Numbered from the stretch's first letter, positions 34,701 to 49,700 are shown. The stretch: 64,000 nt of DNA from Tribonema minus (GCA_017506865.1 JAFCMP010000532.1:615720-679719), one strand, 5' to 3'. Notes: generated by a model from the sequence alone, not told the origin. Numbers and translations are program-made.

Positions 34701-37700
34701 CGGAGACTCGACCGCCATCACAGCCAATGGCGGGAGCGTGTACCTGAGTGCCGGCAGTGGCCTTAGTGCGGATGAAGGCAATGGCGGCAATGGAGGCCAT
34801 GTTGTGATACAAGGTGGACTATCTGCAGGGCTTGCCCCCAGCGATGCTGGTGGTGTTGTACAGGTTGTGGGAGGCATGGCAAGAGCAGGGTGGGGCGGAG
34901 GCGTCAATATCCAATCTGGGAGCAGTGAGCAGGGCTCTAGCGGTCCTGTCACAATCTCCTCACCCAGCTCTGGAACAGACGGGGTGAGTGGCGATGTATC
35001 TGTATTGACAGGCAAGTCGCTTGCCGGTGCATCTGGATCTGTAGCCATCAGCACAGGAGCCTCGCTGTTGGGGCAGGCTGGCAGCATTGCAGTACTTGTA
35101 GGCGAGAGCTCCTTCGACGACGGTGGCTCAGTTGACATTATCGCTGGCCGTACGTCAGCGGCAGCCGGCCGAGGTGGTGGAGTGCTCATTGCAGGCGGCG
35201 AAGGCGCAAGCCCTCATCCAGTAGATGGTGGCGATGGAGGTTACGTGAAGCTTCAAGGTGGTGCTGCACGTGGTCTCAATGTGCAGGATGAGGGCGGGAT
35301 GGTCTCACTAGCTGGAGGGAGTGCATATGCTGGTCCGGGTGGTAACATCAACCTGCGGTCAGGTGCCAGTACGCTTTATTCCAGTGGTGGTGTATCGGTC
35401 ACCACAGAAGACGCTGGTGTTCATGGGGTCAGCGGCAGTATATCTCTATCCACTGGCACATCTAGCTCTGGCGGCAGTGGGCAGCTACAACTCTTCACTG
35501 GTACTGCACATGGCGGGCCAGGTGGGGCAATCAGTTTTGCTGTTGGCACCGGGGATTCTGGCGCAGGCGGTCCGATCCGCTTATCTGCCGGTGACACATC
35601 TGGCCGGTCATCAGGCGGGTACATTGAGATCAACACTGGTGCCAGCAAAAAGGCATCCAGTGGTGCCATTTTAATGCACACTTCAAATGCAGGCGCCAGC
35701 GGGGAAAGCGGGCAGATTACCTTGGCGACAGGCACTGCCAGCAAGGGCTCTAGCGGCGGGCTGAGCCTCATCAGCGGCGCTGCTGCAGGTGCAGGTGGTA
35801 ACATTGCTCTGTTTGTAGGTGCGGGCAAGAGTGGGACGGGCGGCGATGTGCTTCTCACTGCAGGCAAAGCTGAGGGGCCAGCCGCTGCTGGAGGTGATGT
35901 GATAATTGCAGCTGGAGAAGGAAGCAGCATGGATCGCTACAATGGTGGCACCGGAGGGCGCGTTCAGCTCTTTGGTGGAGCGGCGCAAGGGGCGGCGGCA
36001 TCAAATCACGGTGGTAATGTGGAGATTGCAGGTGGGTTTGCTAGCAAAGGAGTTGGTGGTGCGATAATGATGAAGTCTGGCTTCAGCAGCTCATCGTCAA
36101 GTGGTGAGGTGGATATCTCTAGCTCTGATGCTGGCTCAGCTGGCAGCAGTGGTGGCATCTCCATGTACTCAGGCACCGCAACACGCGGCAACTCTGGCAC
36201 TGTCAGCATCCAGACTGGCAGTGCATCTGACGGGCAAGGGGGCTCGTTCCATGTTTATCTAGGCACTGGTGCATCAGGACAAGGCGGCGGCATTGTAATG
36301 ACTGCCGGTGACACCCTGGCATCTCAAACTGGCGGCGCAGTATCAATCCGGTCCGGGTTCTCTTATGCGGCATCCAGTGGCAGCTTGAAGTTTGAGACTG
36401 CCAATGCTGGGCAAGCCGGCAGCAGCGGGAGCATATCACAGGTCACAGGCATGAGCAGCCAAGGCCCCTCTGGCAGTCTAGAGTTTCAGACAGGTGATGC
36501 AGTTGGCGGCCCGGGTGGCAGCATGGACTTTCTCGTGGGCAGCGGTGACGCATTTGATGGTGGTGGCATCATGCTCAGGGCAGGCCGCACAAGCGCACGC
36601 GGCAAGAAAGGAGGGGATGTAACAATTGCTGCAGGAGTTGGTGCCAGTACAGCAGGGAGTGGGCTCGGAGGGGGGGGCAAAGGTGGCCATGTCTTCATCG
36701 AAGCAGGCCTTGCCAATGGAAGAGATGCCACCACTGACCAGGGCGGCAACATCAAACTCGTTGCTGGTGGTGCAGCATTGGCCAACGGTGGATCTATCAT
36801 CCTGCGCTCGGGCTCAAGCACATCTACGACAAGCGGAAAACTGGTCATGTACACAGCAGATGCAGGGGAAGCAGGTGCCAGCGGAGAGGTAATACTATCC
36901 ACTGGTCTGGCCACCCAGGGCAACTCTGGCACTGTTTTCATTGGCACAGGCCAGTCCATCAAGGGCAAGGGTGGAGGAGTTACTATTGCCGTTGGCCGAA
37001 GCAATTCTGACGGTGGAGGCTCTGTTGTCCTTGCTGCTGGGGACACAACAGCAGCAGGCAAAGAAGGTGGGACAGTCACAATCACTGGTGGCCATGGGAC
37101 CAGTACCAATCCCAAAGACGGAGGCGATGGCGGTGCAGTTTTCATCAGCGGCGGTGATGCTTACGGGCAGTCAGCTGCAGATGCTGGCGGTCAGCTCACT
37201 CTTATGGGCGGCAAGGCAGCAAGAGGGACAGGTGGAAATCTGTATCTCACCTCTGGTCCGAGCCTTTTTGCCACCAGTGGCTGGCTACAACTTCACACTG
37301 CCAATGGCACACATAGTGGGAATCTTTCAATTGCATCAGGAAATTCACAGAGCGGCTCATCCGGGTGGCTGCATATTGGCGCCGGATTTGCTGAGCATGG
37401 AATGGCAGGATCAGTCAACATCACAAGCGGTGGAGCAGACAGAGGGCCAGCAGGTGCACTCTTAATGAGTGCGGGCTCAAGTAGAACGCAACAGGGAGGC
37501 GTCGGCGGTGCTGTGTTCATTCAGTCCGGCAGCAGCGAGTCTCACTCCAGCGGCAACGTGAGCATCAGCTCCGCTGATGCAGTTCTTGACGGGACAACTG
37601 GGTCTTTGCTCATCAAAACCGGCTCTTCGTCCAAAGCATCATCTGGTTCTGTCCTCCTCGCGTCAGGATCAGCAATGCTTGCTGGCAACGTCACTTTGGC

Positions 37701-40700
37701 TGTTGGAGCATCTTCATCAGGTGTGGGCGGGGACGTCAGTTTAGCTGCTGGCTCCTCATTGGGCTCTGCACCTTCTGCGGCTGGAGGCAAAGTACGTGTG
37801 GCGGCTGGCAATGCAACTACTGGACCTGGAGGTTCCATTGATCTGAGTGCCGGGATGAGTTCTGCTGGCGCGGGAGGGCAGATATCACTCACAAGTGGAC
37901 CCTCTATTGGGATGCAACCCACTGATGCGGGTGGTGCAGTATCTATAATTGGTGGCCAAGCATACCGTGGGCAAGGCGGCAGCATGCGTATTTCTTCTGG
38001 TGCTAGCCTGCTGTCCGCGAGTGGCATTTTAGAGATTCTGAGTGCGAAAAGCTTGCAGACAGGAAATGTGGTGGTTCGTTCAGGACAGGCTACTGCTGGA
38101 GCTTCAGGGGCAGTGGTTGTTGGGAGTGGAGACTCTGACCTTGGGCAAAGTGGTGCCATCCTGATTGAGGGCGGCGCTGGTGTCACAGGTGCAGATGTGC
38201 AGGTGACTGGCGGCAACAGTCGAGGGCACGGAGCAGAAGGGGGGTCAGTAGTTGTCACCAGCGGCAGCAGCAGCAGTGGCGCTAGTGGCATCATCTCAAT
38301 ATCCTCTGCCGGCGGTGTTCTTACGGGAGCAAGCGGTGCTCTGGAGCTCAAAACAGGTGCCGCCAGTGAAAGCTTGTCTGGCAGCATTTTGTTGACGACC
38401 GGTCTTGCACATACTGCAGGTAACATCAGCGGAGTGGTTGGATCATCAACGTCCGGAGCTGGCGGTACTATCACTCTACAAGCTGGCAGCAGCGATGGCG
38501 CTTCCGCACCTGGCGGTGACATATCTGTATCGGCTGGCAAATCAGCCACAGGTGATGGCGGATCATTGCTGATTGAAGCTGGAGCCAGTCAAGCGTCTGG
38601 AAGTGGCGGCAACCTGACGTTTTCCGCAGGTGGTGGCAGTGTGGGCGGCGATGTAGCTATATCAGGCGGGCTGTCAACAACAGCCAATGGCGGCAATATA
38701 TCGCTCACCACCGGCCAAAGCAGCAACGGCGTATCATCAAGTGGCCAACTCCTACTACACACAGCTGACAGCGACTTCAGTGGGCCTGTCTCCTTGCAAT
38801 CGGGCAGAGCTGCGGCTGGTGTATCCGGCTCTGTAATAATCTCAACTGGCACTGCAGTTTCAGGCGCTGCAGGCTCCGTGGAGATTGCAGTAGGCAATGG
38901 GCCTGGAATTTATGGTGGCAATGTTACTATCACCGCTGGTGCAGTCACATTATCCAAACAAAGTCAGGGCGGATCTGTGGCAGTCACCTCAGGAACCAGT
39001 GCGCTAGGCACAAGCGGTGAAGTAAGGGTCACATCAGCTCCCGGGGGGGAGGTGGGCAGCAGTGGAGCTGTCAGACTTACCTCAGGGCCCAGTGAAGGGG
39101 GCATGTCAGGCAGCATGGCACTTGCAACTGGAGCTGGCATCATGGCTGGTAACATTAGCGTTGTTGTTGGGTCATCATCTTCGGGAAGCGGAGGTAATTT
39201 AACACTGCAAGCAGGGGGCAGCTCGCATCATGGAGGCAGCGCGTGGCTTCAGGCAGGCAATGCGACATCAGGAGCTGGTGGAGCGGCCACTGTATCTGCA
39301 GGTGGCAGTGAAAACGGTGCTGGTGGTGCCGTACACATCATGGGAGGGCAGGCAGCCAACAAAAACGAGGGCGCAGCTGGTGGTGCCGTGGAGATACTGG
39401 GAGGCTCAAGTGTGGCAGCACAAGGCGGTTTGCTGACACTGTCATCAGGTTCTAGCATCTCAGCAGAAAGCGGTGCGGTTGCAGTGAGCAGCGGCATAGG
39501 TCACCAGACTGGCAATGTCTCAGTGTTTACTGGGGCAGCAGCAAGTGGTGACTCAGGGGTGCTTCGCCTTACCACTGGGAATGCTACTGACGGTGCTGCA
39601 GGCGCTCTCGAGATCATGGCGGGCACTGGCGACTCCGGCTCTGGTGCGCCACTGCTGGTTGCTGCTGGCAATACAACTGGCGCAGCAAAAGGCGGATATC
39701 TGCTCATGAGCAGTGGGCACAGCACTAGAGCTACCAGTGGCAATGTCCAGGTGACTTCAGGTGCTGGTGGCACGCACAATGGAAGTGGCGACGTCGCAGT
39801 TCTCACCGGGCCTGCAACAGCAGCACGGTCTGGAGCCATACTAGTTGCTACTGGTGCTGCACTCAGCACTGGCAACATAACTGTCAGTGTCGGCCCATCA
39901 ACTAGCGGTCTGGGTGGACACGTAAATATCACTGCTGGCGCGGCCCAGGCTGCAGCAGGAGGAAGTGTAGGCCTTCTAGGTGGCTTCGCCGCTGCTGGCA
40001 CTGGCGGCCTTGTGAGTGTTACTGGTGGGACCAGTCAGCACCAAGGATCAGGAGGTGGTGTGAGCGTTGAAGGTGGTGCAGGCTGGGGCTCTACTGGGCG
40101 TGACACTGGAGGCAGCGTCAGCATTGCAGGTGGATCAGGTCAATCTGCAGCTGGTGGCAATGTCACTGTGCAGTCTGGTGCAAGCTTCGCAACTTCCAGC
40201 GGCTCCCTTGTACTTGGCAGCGCTGCGAGCAATAGCACTGGTGATGTAAAAGTGGGCACAGGCACTGCATCATCGGGGTCATCAGGGGCATTACGTATTG
40301 CAACTGGTGATGCGATTGCAGGAAATGCAGGCAACATGACTGTCCAGGGAGGCGCAAGTGACGACGGCGATGGCGCTGCAATCTTGGTTGCAGCAGGACC
40401 ATCACGCTTGGGGGTGGGAGGCTTTATCAACATAATCAGCGGACAAAGCCTCGCTGCTGTTAGTGGCAGTGTCGCCATTGGCTCTGCAACTGGAGCAACA
40501 AGCACTGGTACAGTCAGTATTGCATCTGGTAGCCCAACTTTAATTGCAGGATCATCTGGTGCTCTTGCACTCACAACTGGAGATGGCGGTGCTGCTGGTG
40601 GCATCAGTATGCACGTAGGCAACTCTAGCATAGGCGATGGTGGGCATGTAAACATCGCTGCCGGTGCTTCAAGGAGCATCGCGCAAACAGGGGGCGCGTT

Positions 40701-43700
40701 AGGCCTGTATGGTGGCAACTCAGATGCCGGTGACGGTGGCATTGCAAGAATTGCTGCTGGAGCCAGTACAAGTAAGGGCAAGGGTGGCAGTGTGCACATC
40801 GCAGGTGGCTCCTCAACTGGCCAAGCTGCCATCGATGCTGGCGGTGAGGTACAGGTCAGAGGAGGTCCAGCTTTAGGAGCAGGAGCTGGCGGGGATCTGC
40901 TGCTTGCATCAGGACGCAGCACAAAGTCATCAAGTGGGGCTCTCCTGCTACGCTCTGATTCTGGTGCTAGCACTGGAGATGTCGCACTGACATCTGGCGA
41001 AGCTGCAAATGGGAACAGCGGAGCGCTGCGCATCATGACTGGGTCTGCAAATGGCGGATCTGCGGGAGACATCCTAGTCAGTGCTGGCGCCACGCAGTCA
41101 GGCAACGGAGGTACACTGTCTTTGTCAGCAGGAGCTGTCACGTCCACAGAGCAAGCGGTAGGTGGGTCTGTTGTCGTTTCCAGCGGTCAAAGTGCTGAAG
41201 GATCAAGTGGCGATGTAAGTGTCTCCACCGCCTCTGCTGGCCGAGCTGGCGCAAGCGGTGTCATATCAATAGCGACAGGCACTGCGTTTTCTGGTGCTTC
41301 AGGGAACATTGCTGTTGCAACAGGGGAGGGCCCACAAGCAGGCAGCATCTCTGCTAACGTTGGCAGATCTCTTGCAGCAACCGGCGGCTCTTTCGATGTT
41401 CATGCAGGCGATAGCATGGTGCTCGATGGTGGGCGGATGCACATCTCAGCAGGTGAATCTGTTGCTGGTGTCGGCGGAGCACTCACCCTTGTTGCAGGAG
41501 GTGCAGGCGCGTCGGGGCTGGCAGGTGGGGATGCTCACCTGATAGCAGGCAGCAGTCGGGGGTTCACCACAAACAGCTCGGGTGGGGCACTTTACCTGCA
41601 AGGAGGAGCCGCTGCATCTGGCTCAGGCGGACCGGTGTCATTGTTGACAGGTTCTAGTGATGAACGTTCCAGTGGTGCCCTTTCCTTGGCTACTGCCGAT
41701 GGATCGCTCTCTGGTGATGTGGTCATGCAGTCAGGACAGGCGCTTCTTGGCTCTTCTGGTGCCTTAAGTCTCGGCACTGGTGACGCCGTGCTGGGCAAGA
41801 GTGGCTCAATCATGGTGACAGCTGGCTCAAGTTCTGAAGCTGGTGCATCAATTTCACTGACTGCAGGTGCAACAGGCGGAGTAGGCAATTTGCAAGGTGG
41901 GCGCATTATGCTCACCACCGGAAGCAGCACCTCTGGTACCAGTGGTGCTATGCTGCTTGCAACAGCTGATGCTTCAACAATCGGTAACAGTGGTGCCACG
42001 TCAATCGCAACTGGCTCCACCACGCAGGGCACAAGTGGTACATTTGATGTCACGACCGGCAATGGTATGGAAGCTGGTGCAATCTCTTTGGCAGTGGGCG
42101 TCTCCTCGTCAGCTGCTGGCGGTGCCATTGCACTGACAGCGGGCGCGAGTGCCGGGGACTATGCATCAGGAGGCAATGTTTTTGTTGCAGCTGGCTTGTC
42201 GGAGCATGGTAATGGCGGAAACATCACTTTCAAAGCAGGTCCTGGCCTGACCAGTGCAGGTGGTTCAGTTGAGATATCAGGAGGCTCTTCTCACTTGCAG
42301 TCTGCCGACATGTCTGCTGGTGGGATACTTATTCAAGGTGGAAACGTGGATTCTGGTGTAGGCGGGCGCGTATCGATCGTCTCTGGGGCGAGCTCGTCAT
42401 TGGACAGCGGAGCTCTTGACCTTTTCAGTTCAGCTGGTGACTCAACGGGCCCAGTGACGCTCGCATCTGGAATGTCAGCACAGTCATCAGGCGCACTGCA
42501 CATTCATACTGGGGATGCATCATCTGGGTCAGCAGGGTTTATCGACATCAGGGCAGGCCAAAGTGCTGCTCAGAACGGCGCACAGCTCTCTCTGGCAGCC
42601 GGCAACAGTTCTGCTGGTGGGGGGCTGGGTGGCTCGGTGACACTCATGAGCGGAAATGGCTCATCGGGCACAAGCGGCGATGTGCTGGTAGCTACACCTA
42701 CTGCGCCGCAGACAGGAGCGGTATCACTCATGACAGGCGCAGCCTCAAGTGGTACATCCGGTGATGTGTTGCTGCATACTGGGGCAGGAAGGGAGGCAGG
42801 TGCAATTTCGGCAAGGATTGGTGATTCCAGCTCAGGCAATGGTGGGAACATAAGCTGGATCGCTGGCACTGCAACCCGTCACGGTGCGTTTGGTGGCAGT
42901 GTAGACATTGTTGCCGGAGAAGCAAGAGATGGCACGGCCGGGTCTGTAAACGTCACTGGAGGATTCAGCAACCAAGCTCAGGGGGGGGATGTCATTGTAC
43001 AGGGGGGGAGTGGTGTCCAGGGAGGAGGTCTTGTTCTTGCTGCTGGTGACGGGTCCAGTCGTGGGGGCGGTGACGTGGTGCTTCAACCAGGTCATGGCCT
43101 GACCGAATCTGGCTCTGTCAATGTGTTGTCAGCTTCTGGTCGTTCAAGGCTCTTTGCTGACGAGGACAATGTCATGGTGACGTCTGGCGATGCAGGCGGC
43201 ATATACTTTGCAGTACCATCTGGTCCTGTCATCACCAACAATGTTATTGGATTTAGCGTGCAAGCGCCCACGGAGTCTGATAATCGTGACCCTCGACAGC
43301 GGGGATATGACCTGCGTATCCAGGAAGTGGCAAAAGATGATCCACGCATCATCACCAATGTCCCGATGCAAGTGAGCAGCATCCAGTACTCCTCCGATCA
43401 GCGGATCAAGAATCGCGTGGAAGATGTTGATGTCGACGACTTGCTGCAGAGATTCCAGCACGTTGAAATGAAGTCGTATCACTACACCGAACAGTGGCGA
43501 AATGTAAACAGGATCAGTGGTGACCCACAAGTGCGTGGTGTCATTGCACAACAACTCGCCACCATCTTCCCTGAACATGTGGATGTCTTGAAAGAGTTTG
43601 AGCTCCCTGATAAAGGATTCAAGCTGGACAACTTCTACCAGGTGGATAAGGACGGTTTGACCATGGACCTTATTGGCGCTGTGCAAGCCATGTTTGATCG

Positions 43701-46700
43701 CTACAGCACCAGCGCCAACAGCCCAATCAAAAGTGGCGACCTTATCATCTCATCAGCTCATGGTGGCAGTTACATGACAGCAGATGTTCAGGAACCATCC
43801 ACTAGCGGCAACATCAGCATCATCACTGGCGATGGCTCGGCAGCAACAGGCACGATTACGGTCAGATCCGGGTCGACATCTGGCGCAGCAGCAGGCAGCA
43901 TCTTGCTGCAGGTTGGCCCTGCGGCCAGCACGGCATCTGGGGCAGAACTGCGGATGCTGGACCGTGATATGATCTTATTGGGCGGGGCTGCTGCTGACAC
44001 GGCGGATGCTGAGACAGGAGCAGGCGGGAATGTGACGCTCATCGGCGGGAGCTCGTCCATTGCGGCCGGCGGTACACTTCTGTTCAGCAGTGGTGTTGGT
44101 GCACAACGTACAGGAGATGTTCACATTGCTTCGGCTGCAGCAGCAGAGGATTCCTCAGCGGAAAGCGGGCATGTCAGTTTGGCAACTGGTTCCACTGGTG
44201 CTGGACATGTGGGAGACCTAGCACTGCTGACCGGTGACTCGCTATCTGGTGCAGCCGGCAATATTCTCGTTCAAGTCGGAGCAGCAGCGTCTGGTATGGG
44301 AGGTAGTGCACATCTATCAGCTGGCCTGGCAACAGCAGCAAACACACAAGGAGGCTCGATGCATATTGCCGCAGGTGATGCAACAGGCTCAGAGAGTGAT
44401 GGTGGGTCTGCGTTGATCACTGCTGGGCGCAGCGCTTCGGCTGTAGGGGGGTCCTTCACTCTTTCGTCAGGTCCAGGTTTGGGTGCATCTGGCGCAGTGC
44501 AGCTGCAGACAGCTGAGAGTGCAAGTACTGGGATGCTTTCCTTGAGCACTGGCACTGCTCAGGCAGGAAACAGTGGTAGCGTTCACATTGCTTCCGGCCA
44601 TGCAGGCGCAGGCAGTAGTGGTGCCCTTCTTGTTGAAACCGGCAACAGCACAGTTGGCGACGGAGGTGCTCTGCGCATTGCCACAGGCCACAGCTTGACT
44701 GGAACTGGTGGGCCATTGCAACTTTTGACAGGAGCAGGAGCATCAGGAACAGGTGGCATCACAATTTCATCAGCATCAGCAACAACAGCTGGTAGTGGCG
44801 GCGTTGCACTGTCCACTGGAGACGCACTTCGTGCTGACTCTGGTTCCATTGCGTTGACAACTGGTCACGCAGGTACTGCACAAAGTGGCAACATAGAAGT
44901 TCATGTTGGTGCATCTGGCAGTGGCCATGGTGGCGCGGTCGTCATCTCAAGTGGCAATTCAAGTGCTGCCTCTCGTGCAGGTGGGCCAATTATTCTGCAA
45001 GCTGGGCAGGGGTCCAGTGCACTTGGTGGCAGTGGTGGCAATGTAACTGTGCAGGCAGGCATGGGGGCCACATCCAATGGCGGCTCCGTTGTCATCAAAA
45101 GTGGCAGCGGAGATGCTACTTCAAGTGGCGCAGTTGTGCTTTCAACTGCATCCGGAGGGACGACGGGTTCTAGTGGAAGCTTGTCGATTATTTCTGGAGA
45201 CTCTGGCCTCGGCGGCACTGGTTCTATCATGTTAGCCACTGGGGAGTCTGCTGGAGGCCCTGCTGGCAACATCAATGCTGTAGTTGGCACTGCAAGCAGT
45301 GGTGCAGGTGGATCAGTATCAGTACGTGCAGGAGACGCAGAGGTGATGACCGGAGGGCAAGTGAGCATATCTTCAGGTTCAAGCAGATTTTCGTCCAGCG
45401 GGCAGCTTGTTTTAAAAACTCCGAATGCTGGACTTGCTGGCACCAGTGGCCCCATCATGTTGAGTACAGGCACCTCTAGTTTGGGTAACAGTGGGCTAAT
45501 ATCTTTGCAAACAGCCTCTGCCCGGTTTGGACGTGGCGGCTCAGTGCATGTCATCGTAGGAAGTGGCACGAGCGGTGCGGGTGGCGACATCCAGCTTGCG
45601 GCCGGATCCACAAGTGCAGTTGACGGTGCTGGCGGCAGTATCAGGATTGCTGGTGGAAGTGGGGTTGGCGCTTCTGGCGGCGCTGGTGGCAATGTAGACA
45701 TCACTGGCGGTACCAGCATGCAAGGCACTGGTGGTGCTCTGCGGCTTCTCAGTGGGCAGGGGATGGCAATGTCCAGCGGCGCAGTGATGCTTGCCTCAGC
45801 AGGTGCTGGCACAGCTGGAGTCAGCGGCTCTGTCACATTGATGTCTGGTACTGCAGCAGCAGGCAGCAGTGGTGCCCTTATGCTCAGCTCCGGGCAGGCA
45901 CACAATGGTCATGGAGGGGCCATCTCCCTCGCAGTAGGCGCTGGTGACAGTGGAGTTGGCGGCGGCATCAGCCTTACAGCGGGAACAAGTGCTGCTGCCA
46001 CTGGTGGCCCAATTACCGTAAGCAGCGGTGTGGGGGCAGCATCGAACAGCGGTTCAGTAAACATGCTCACAGCAGATGCAGGCACTGCAGGCATCAGTGG
46101 CACGCTGAGCCTTTACACTGGCGCATCAAGTCAGGGCAATTCTGGCTCACTTCTCATGCGCACAGGGCCTGCAACAGGAGGCAGTGGAGGTGAGATCCGC
46201 CTTACAGTGGGGTCGTCTACAAGCGGCAAAGGTGGAGATTTGACAGCCATGGCTGGTGCAAGTGACTTTTCTGCTGGTGGTTCTATTGTGCTCAAATCAG
46301 GAGCCAGCTCCATGATGAGCAGCGGTGCCATATACGCACAGACGTCTGATGCTGGAGCCACTGGCGCCAGTGGCGCCCTTTCTTTTGCATCTGGCACCAC
46401 CACTTTTGGTGACAGCGGTGCAATCATCTTGTCTACGGGCACTGCCACTCAAGGGCGGGGCGGGGGCATACAGCTCTCGGTTGGCAGCGGAGATACTGGC
46501 AACGGTGGTGGAGTGGATGTGCGGGCTGGCAGTAGTCAGACTGGCACTGGTGGAGCTATTAACATAACGAGTGGGTCCAGTGTGACCTCTAGCAGCGGAG
46601 ATGCATCAATCTTTACCTCTGATGCAGGCGCAGCTGGATCCAGTGGCCAGTTGAACCTCAAGACTGGAGCATCGATTGCCGGCGACAGCGGATCTATTGT

Positions 46701-49700
46701 TCTTGCGACCGGCGGCGCCACGGGAGGAAAAGGTGGGCAGCTCCAGTTGCAGGTAGGCACCGGCGATTGTGGGGTAGGCGGGATGATCACGGTCATCGCT
46801 GGTGACAGTCGAGATTCTACTGGTGGACAAGTGCTAATCAAAAGTGGCCAAGGCATAGCTGCATCAAGTGGCAACGTAGCTATCATGACTTCTGACGGTG
46901 GACCATCTGCTTCGAGCGGCCAACTGTTGCTGAGTTCAGGGGCTTCACAATCAGGCAGCAGTGGGGCAGTGATGATTGCATCAGGCATTTCCAACAATGG
47001 CGCTGGTGGTCCAATACACTTGTCCGTGGGGTCCGGAGTCAGCGGAGTTGGCGGCGCCCTCCGCTTGCAAGCTGGATCATCAATGTCAGGTGGCCTTATC
47101 AGCCTCGTAGCAGGTGCCGCTATCAGCGGATCTGGCGGTGCGCTTGAGCTGACAACAGGTGCTGGCACATCTAGCGGACCTCTTTCGCTTGTCACCGCCA
47201 GCAGCTCCGCTCTGGCTACAGGCACTGTCAGCCTGGCATCTGGAGACAGCAGCTCAAGTGGCGTAAGCGGAAAAGTTATGCTGAGATCTGGCACCTCTGG
47301 TGCTGGCAACAGTGGAGCAGTTGAAATTGCTACTGGAAGTGCAGAAGGCGGAAGTGGCGGTATGTTAAGCCTCTCCGTTGGCAGTGGCGTAAGCGGCACT
47401 GGTGGGCATGTGTTTGTCCAATCTGGTGCTTCAACTACTGGCGGAGCAGTCAACATATTTGCCGGCAGTGGCACAACTGGTGATGGCGGAGATGTGACTA
47501 TTTCCAGCGGTGGCGGTGCACGCAGCGGCGTAGTAAAGCTTCTCAGTGGGGATGGACGTGTGGGAAACACTGGTGATGTGGTCATAGCATCGGGGACAGC
47601 CAGCCAGTCTTCTGCATCAAGTGGCTCACTTGTGCTGAGTTCAGGAGTTGCCAGGGACGGCGATTCTGGTGCTGTACTTGTCGGCAGTGGCAGCGCCTCA
47701 GGCGGAGTCGGGGGCCCTGTAAGTCTGACTGTGGGCAGCGGTGACTCTGGTGCTGGTGGTGAATTGCTTTTGGCATCAGGGGCATCCACAACTGGCGGCG
47801 CGGTCAGTATCGCTGCCGGTGCTGGCACAAGCAGTGTTGGCGGTGCCATTAACCTTCTGTCTGGTGCTGGCACCGAGGGAGGCGCAGTGGCTGTCAAGAC
47901 CGGAAGCGGCGCAGTCAATGATGGCGGCGCACTGTCGCTGTTGACAGGCGACGGTGGTGCAAGCGGAGTCAGCGGCATGTTGACGCTGAGCTCGGGTGCA
48001 TCAGGGTCAGGCAACAGCGGCGCAGTGTTGATCGGCAGCGGTTCAGCCACTGGTGGAGGTGGAGGTATGCTCCAGCTGTCTGTGGGCAGTGGCGATGCTG
48101 GTCCAGGAGGCGCATTGGTGCTGATGTCAGGACAAGCAGCCACGGGCGGTGATGTGCGTATGGTAGCAGGGACAGGCATCACGGGATCTGGTGGTGCGGT
48201 GAGCATAGCATCAGGCAGCGGCTCCAGCAGTGGTGCACTTCACCTGGCGACTGGCACCGGAGCAAGTGGCCGTAGCGGTGCTGTTAGCATCGTATCTGGT
48301 GCAAGTGGAGCTGCGGGGGCAAGCGGCGAGCTTGTGCTCAGCACTGGCACATCCCATTCTGGCACTAGCGGCGCTGTGTCAATCGGCAGCGGCGCAGCCA
48401 TGGGAGGTTCTGGCGGGAAGCTGAGCCTGGTGGTTGGCCCAGGCAGCTCTGGCACAGGTGGAGATGTGCTGGTGCAGTCAGGGGAATCCATGTCAGGTGG
48501 TGCCATAGCGGTTGTGGCAGGTGCAGGTTCAAGCGGCACAGGCGGCGCAGTGCTCCTTGCTGGTGGTGCTGGTAGCACTGATGGCGGCAATGTGCAGGTG
48601 GTCAGTGGCACAGGGCTCTCTGGGGCAAGCGGCGCAGTTTCTGTTGCTTCTGCACCCACAGCTGCTGGCATGAGTGGCACAGTGACACTTGGCTCTGGCA
48701 GCAGCAGTGCTGCCAGCACTGGATCTGTGCTCATTGGCACTGGGTCATCCGCTTCCGGCAGTGGTGGCAGTCTGCTGCTGTCTGTCGGCAGTGGCACAAG
48801 CGGCAATGGCGGCTCGGTAGCAGTCAGTGCAGGGTCTAGCACTTCCTCCACTGGAGGTGCAGTCAGCATCATCAGCGGAGCAAGCACGTCGTCTGCTAGT
48901 GGGGAAGTGCGTGTGCTGTCTGCAGATGGCGGAGCCTCGGCTGGTAGCGGCTCGCTCGTCTTCAGCTCAGGCGCATCAGCGACCGGCAACACTGGCTCTC
49001 TGCTGGTAGGTAGCGGGTCGTCCACCGATGGAGTTGGAGGAGACCTGAGCCTGACGGTAGGCAGTGGTACCACCGGCACAGGCGGCCAGGTAGTCCTCAG
49101 TGCCGGGCAGTCAGAGACTGGTGGTGCATTGACCATGTCTGCAGGTGCAGGAAGCAGCGCAGGCGGCACTGGTGGTGCTGTATCACTGGTATCAGGGTCA
49201 GGATCTTTGGGTGGAGGGATTGAGGTCACCAGCGGTGCTGGCGCATCTGGCAGCAGTGGCGACATCAGCATCGGCACTGGCACAGGCGGGCCAGCGGGCA
49301 TGAGTGGTGCTGTCTCTTTCAGCACTGGCAGGTCATCATCTGGCACCAGCGGATCCGTGCTGATCGGCAGCGGCAGTGCTGGAAATGGCGGTGGTGGCCT
49401 CTTGAGCCTCACTGTCGGCACAGGTACATCTGGCACTGGAGGAAGCGTGTTGCTGAGCTCTGGGGCATCTGCATCAGGCGGAGATGTTTCAGTTTTGGCG
49501 GGTTCTGGGTCCTTCGGGTCCGGTGGTTCCATGAGCCTTGCAGCAGGCACTGGTGCTATTGGCGGTGCTTTCTCTGTCAGCAGCGGCAGCGGCAACTCTG
49601 GCAACAGCGGGGCTGTGTCAGTACAGTCTGGCGATGCTGCTTTGGCAGGCGTCAGCGGAGATGTATCAGTCAGCTCCGGCACAGCTGCTCTCGGCACCAC

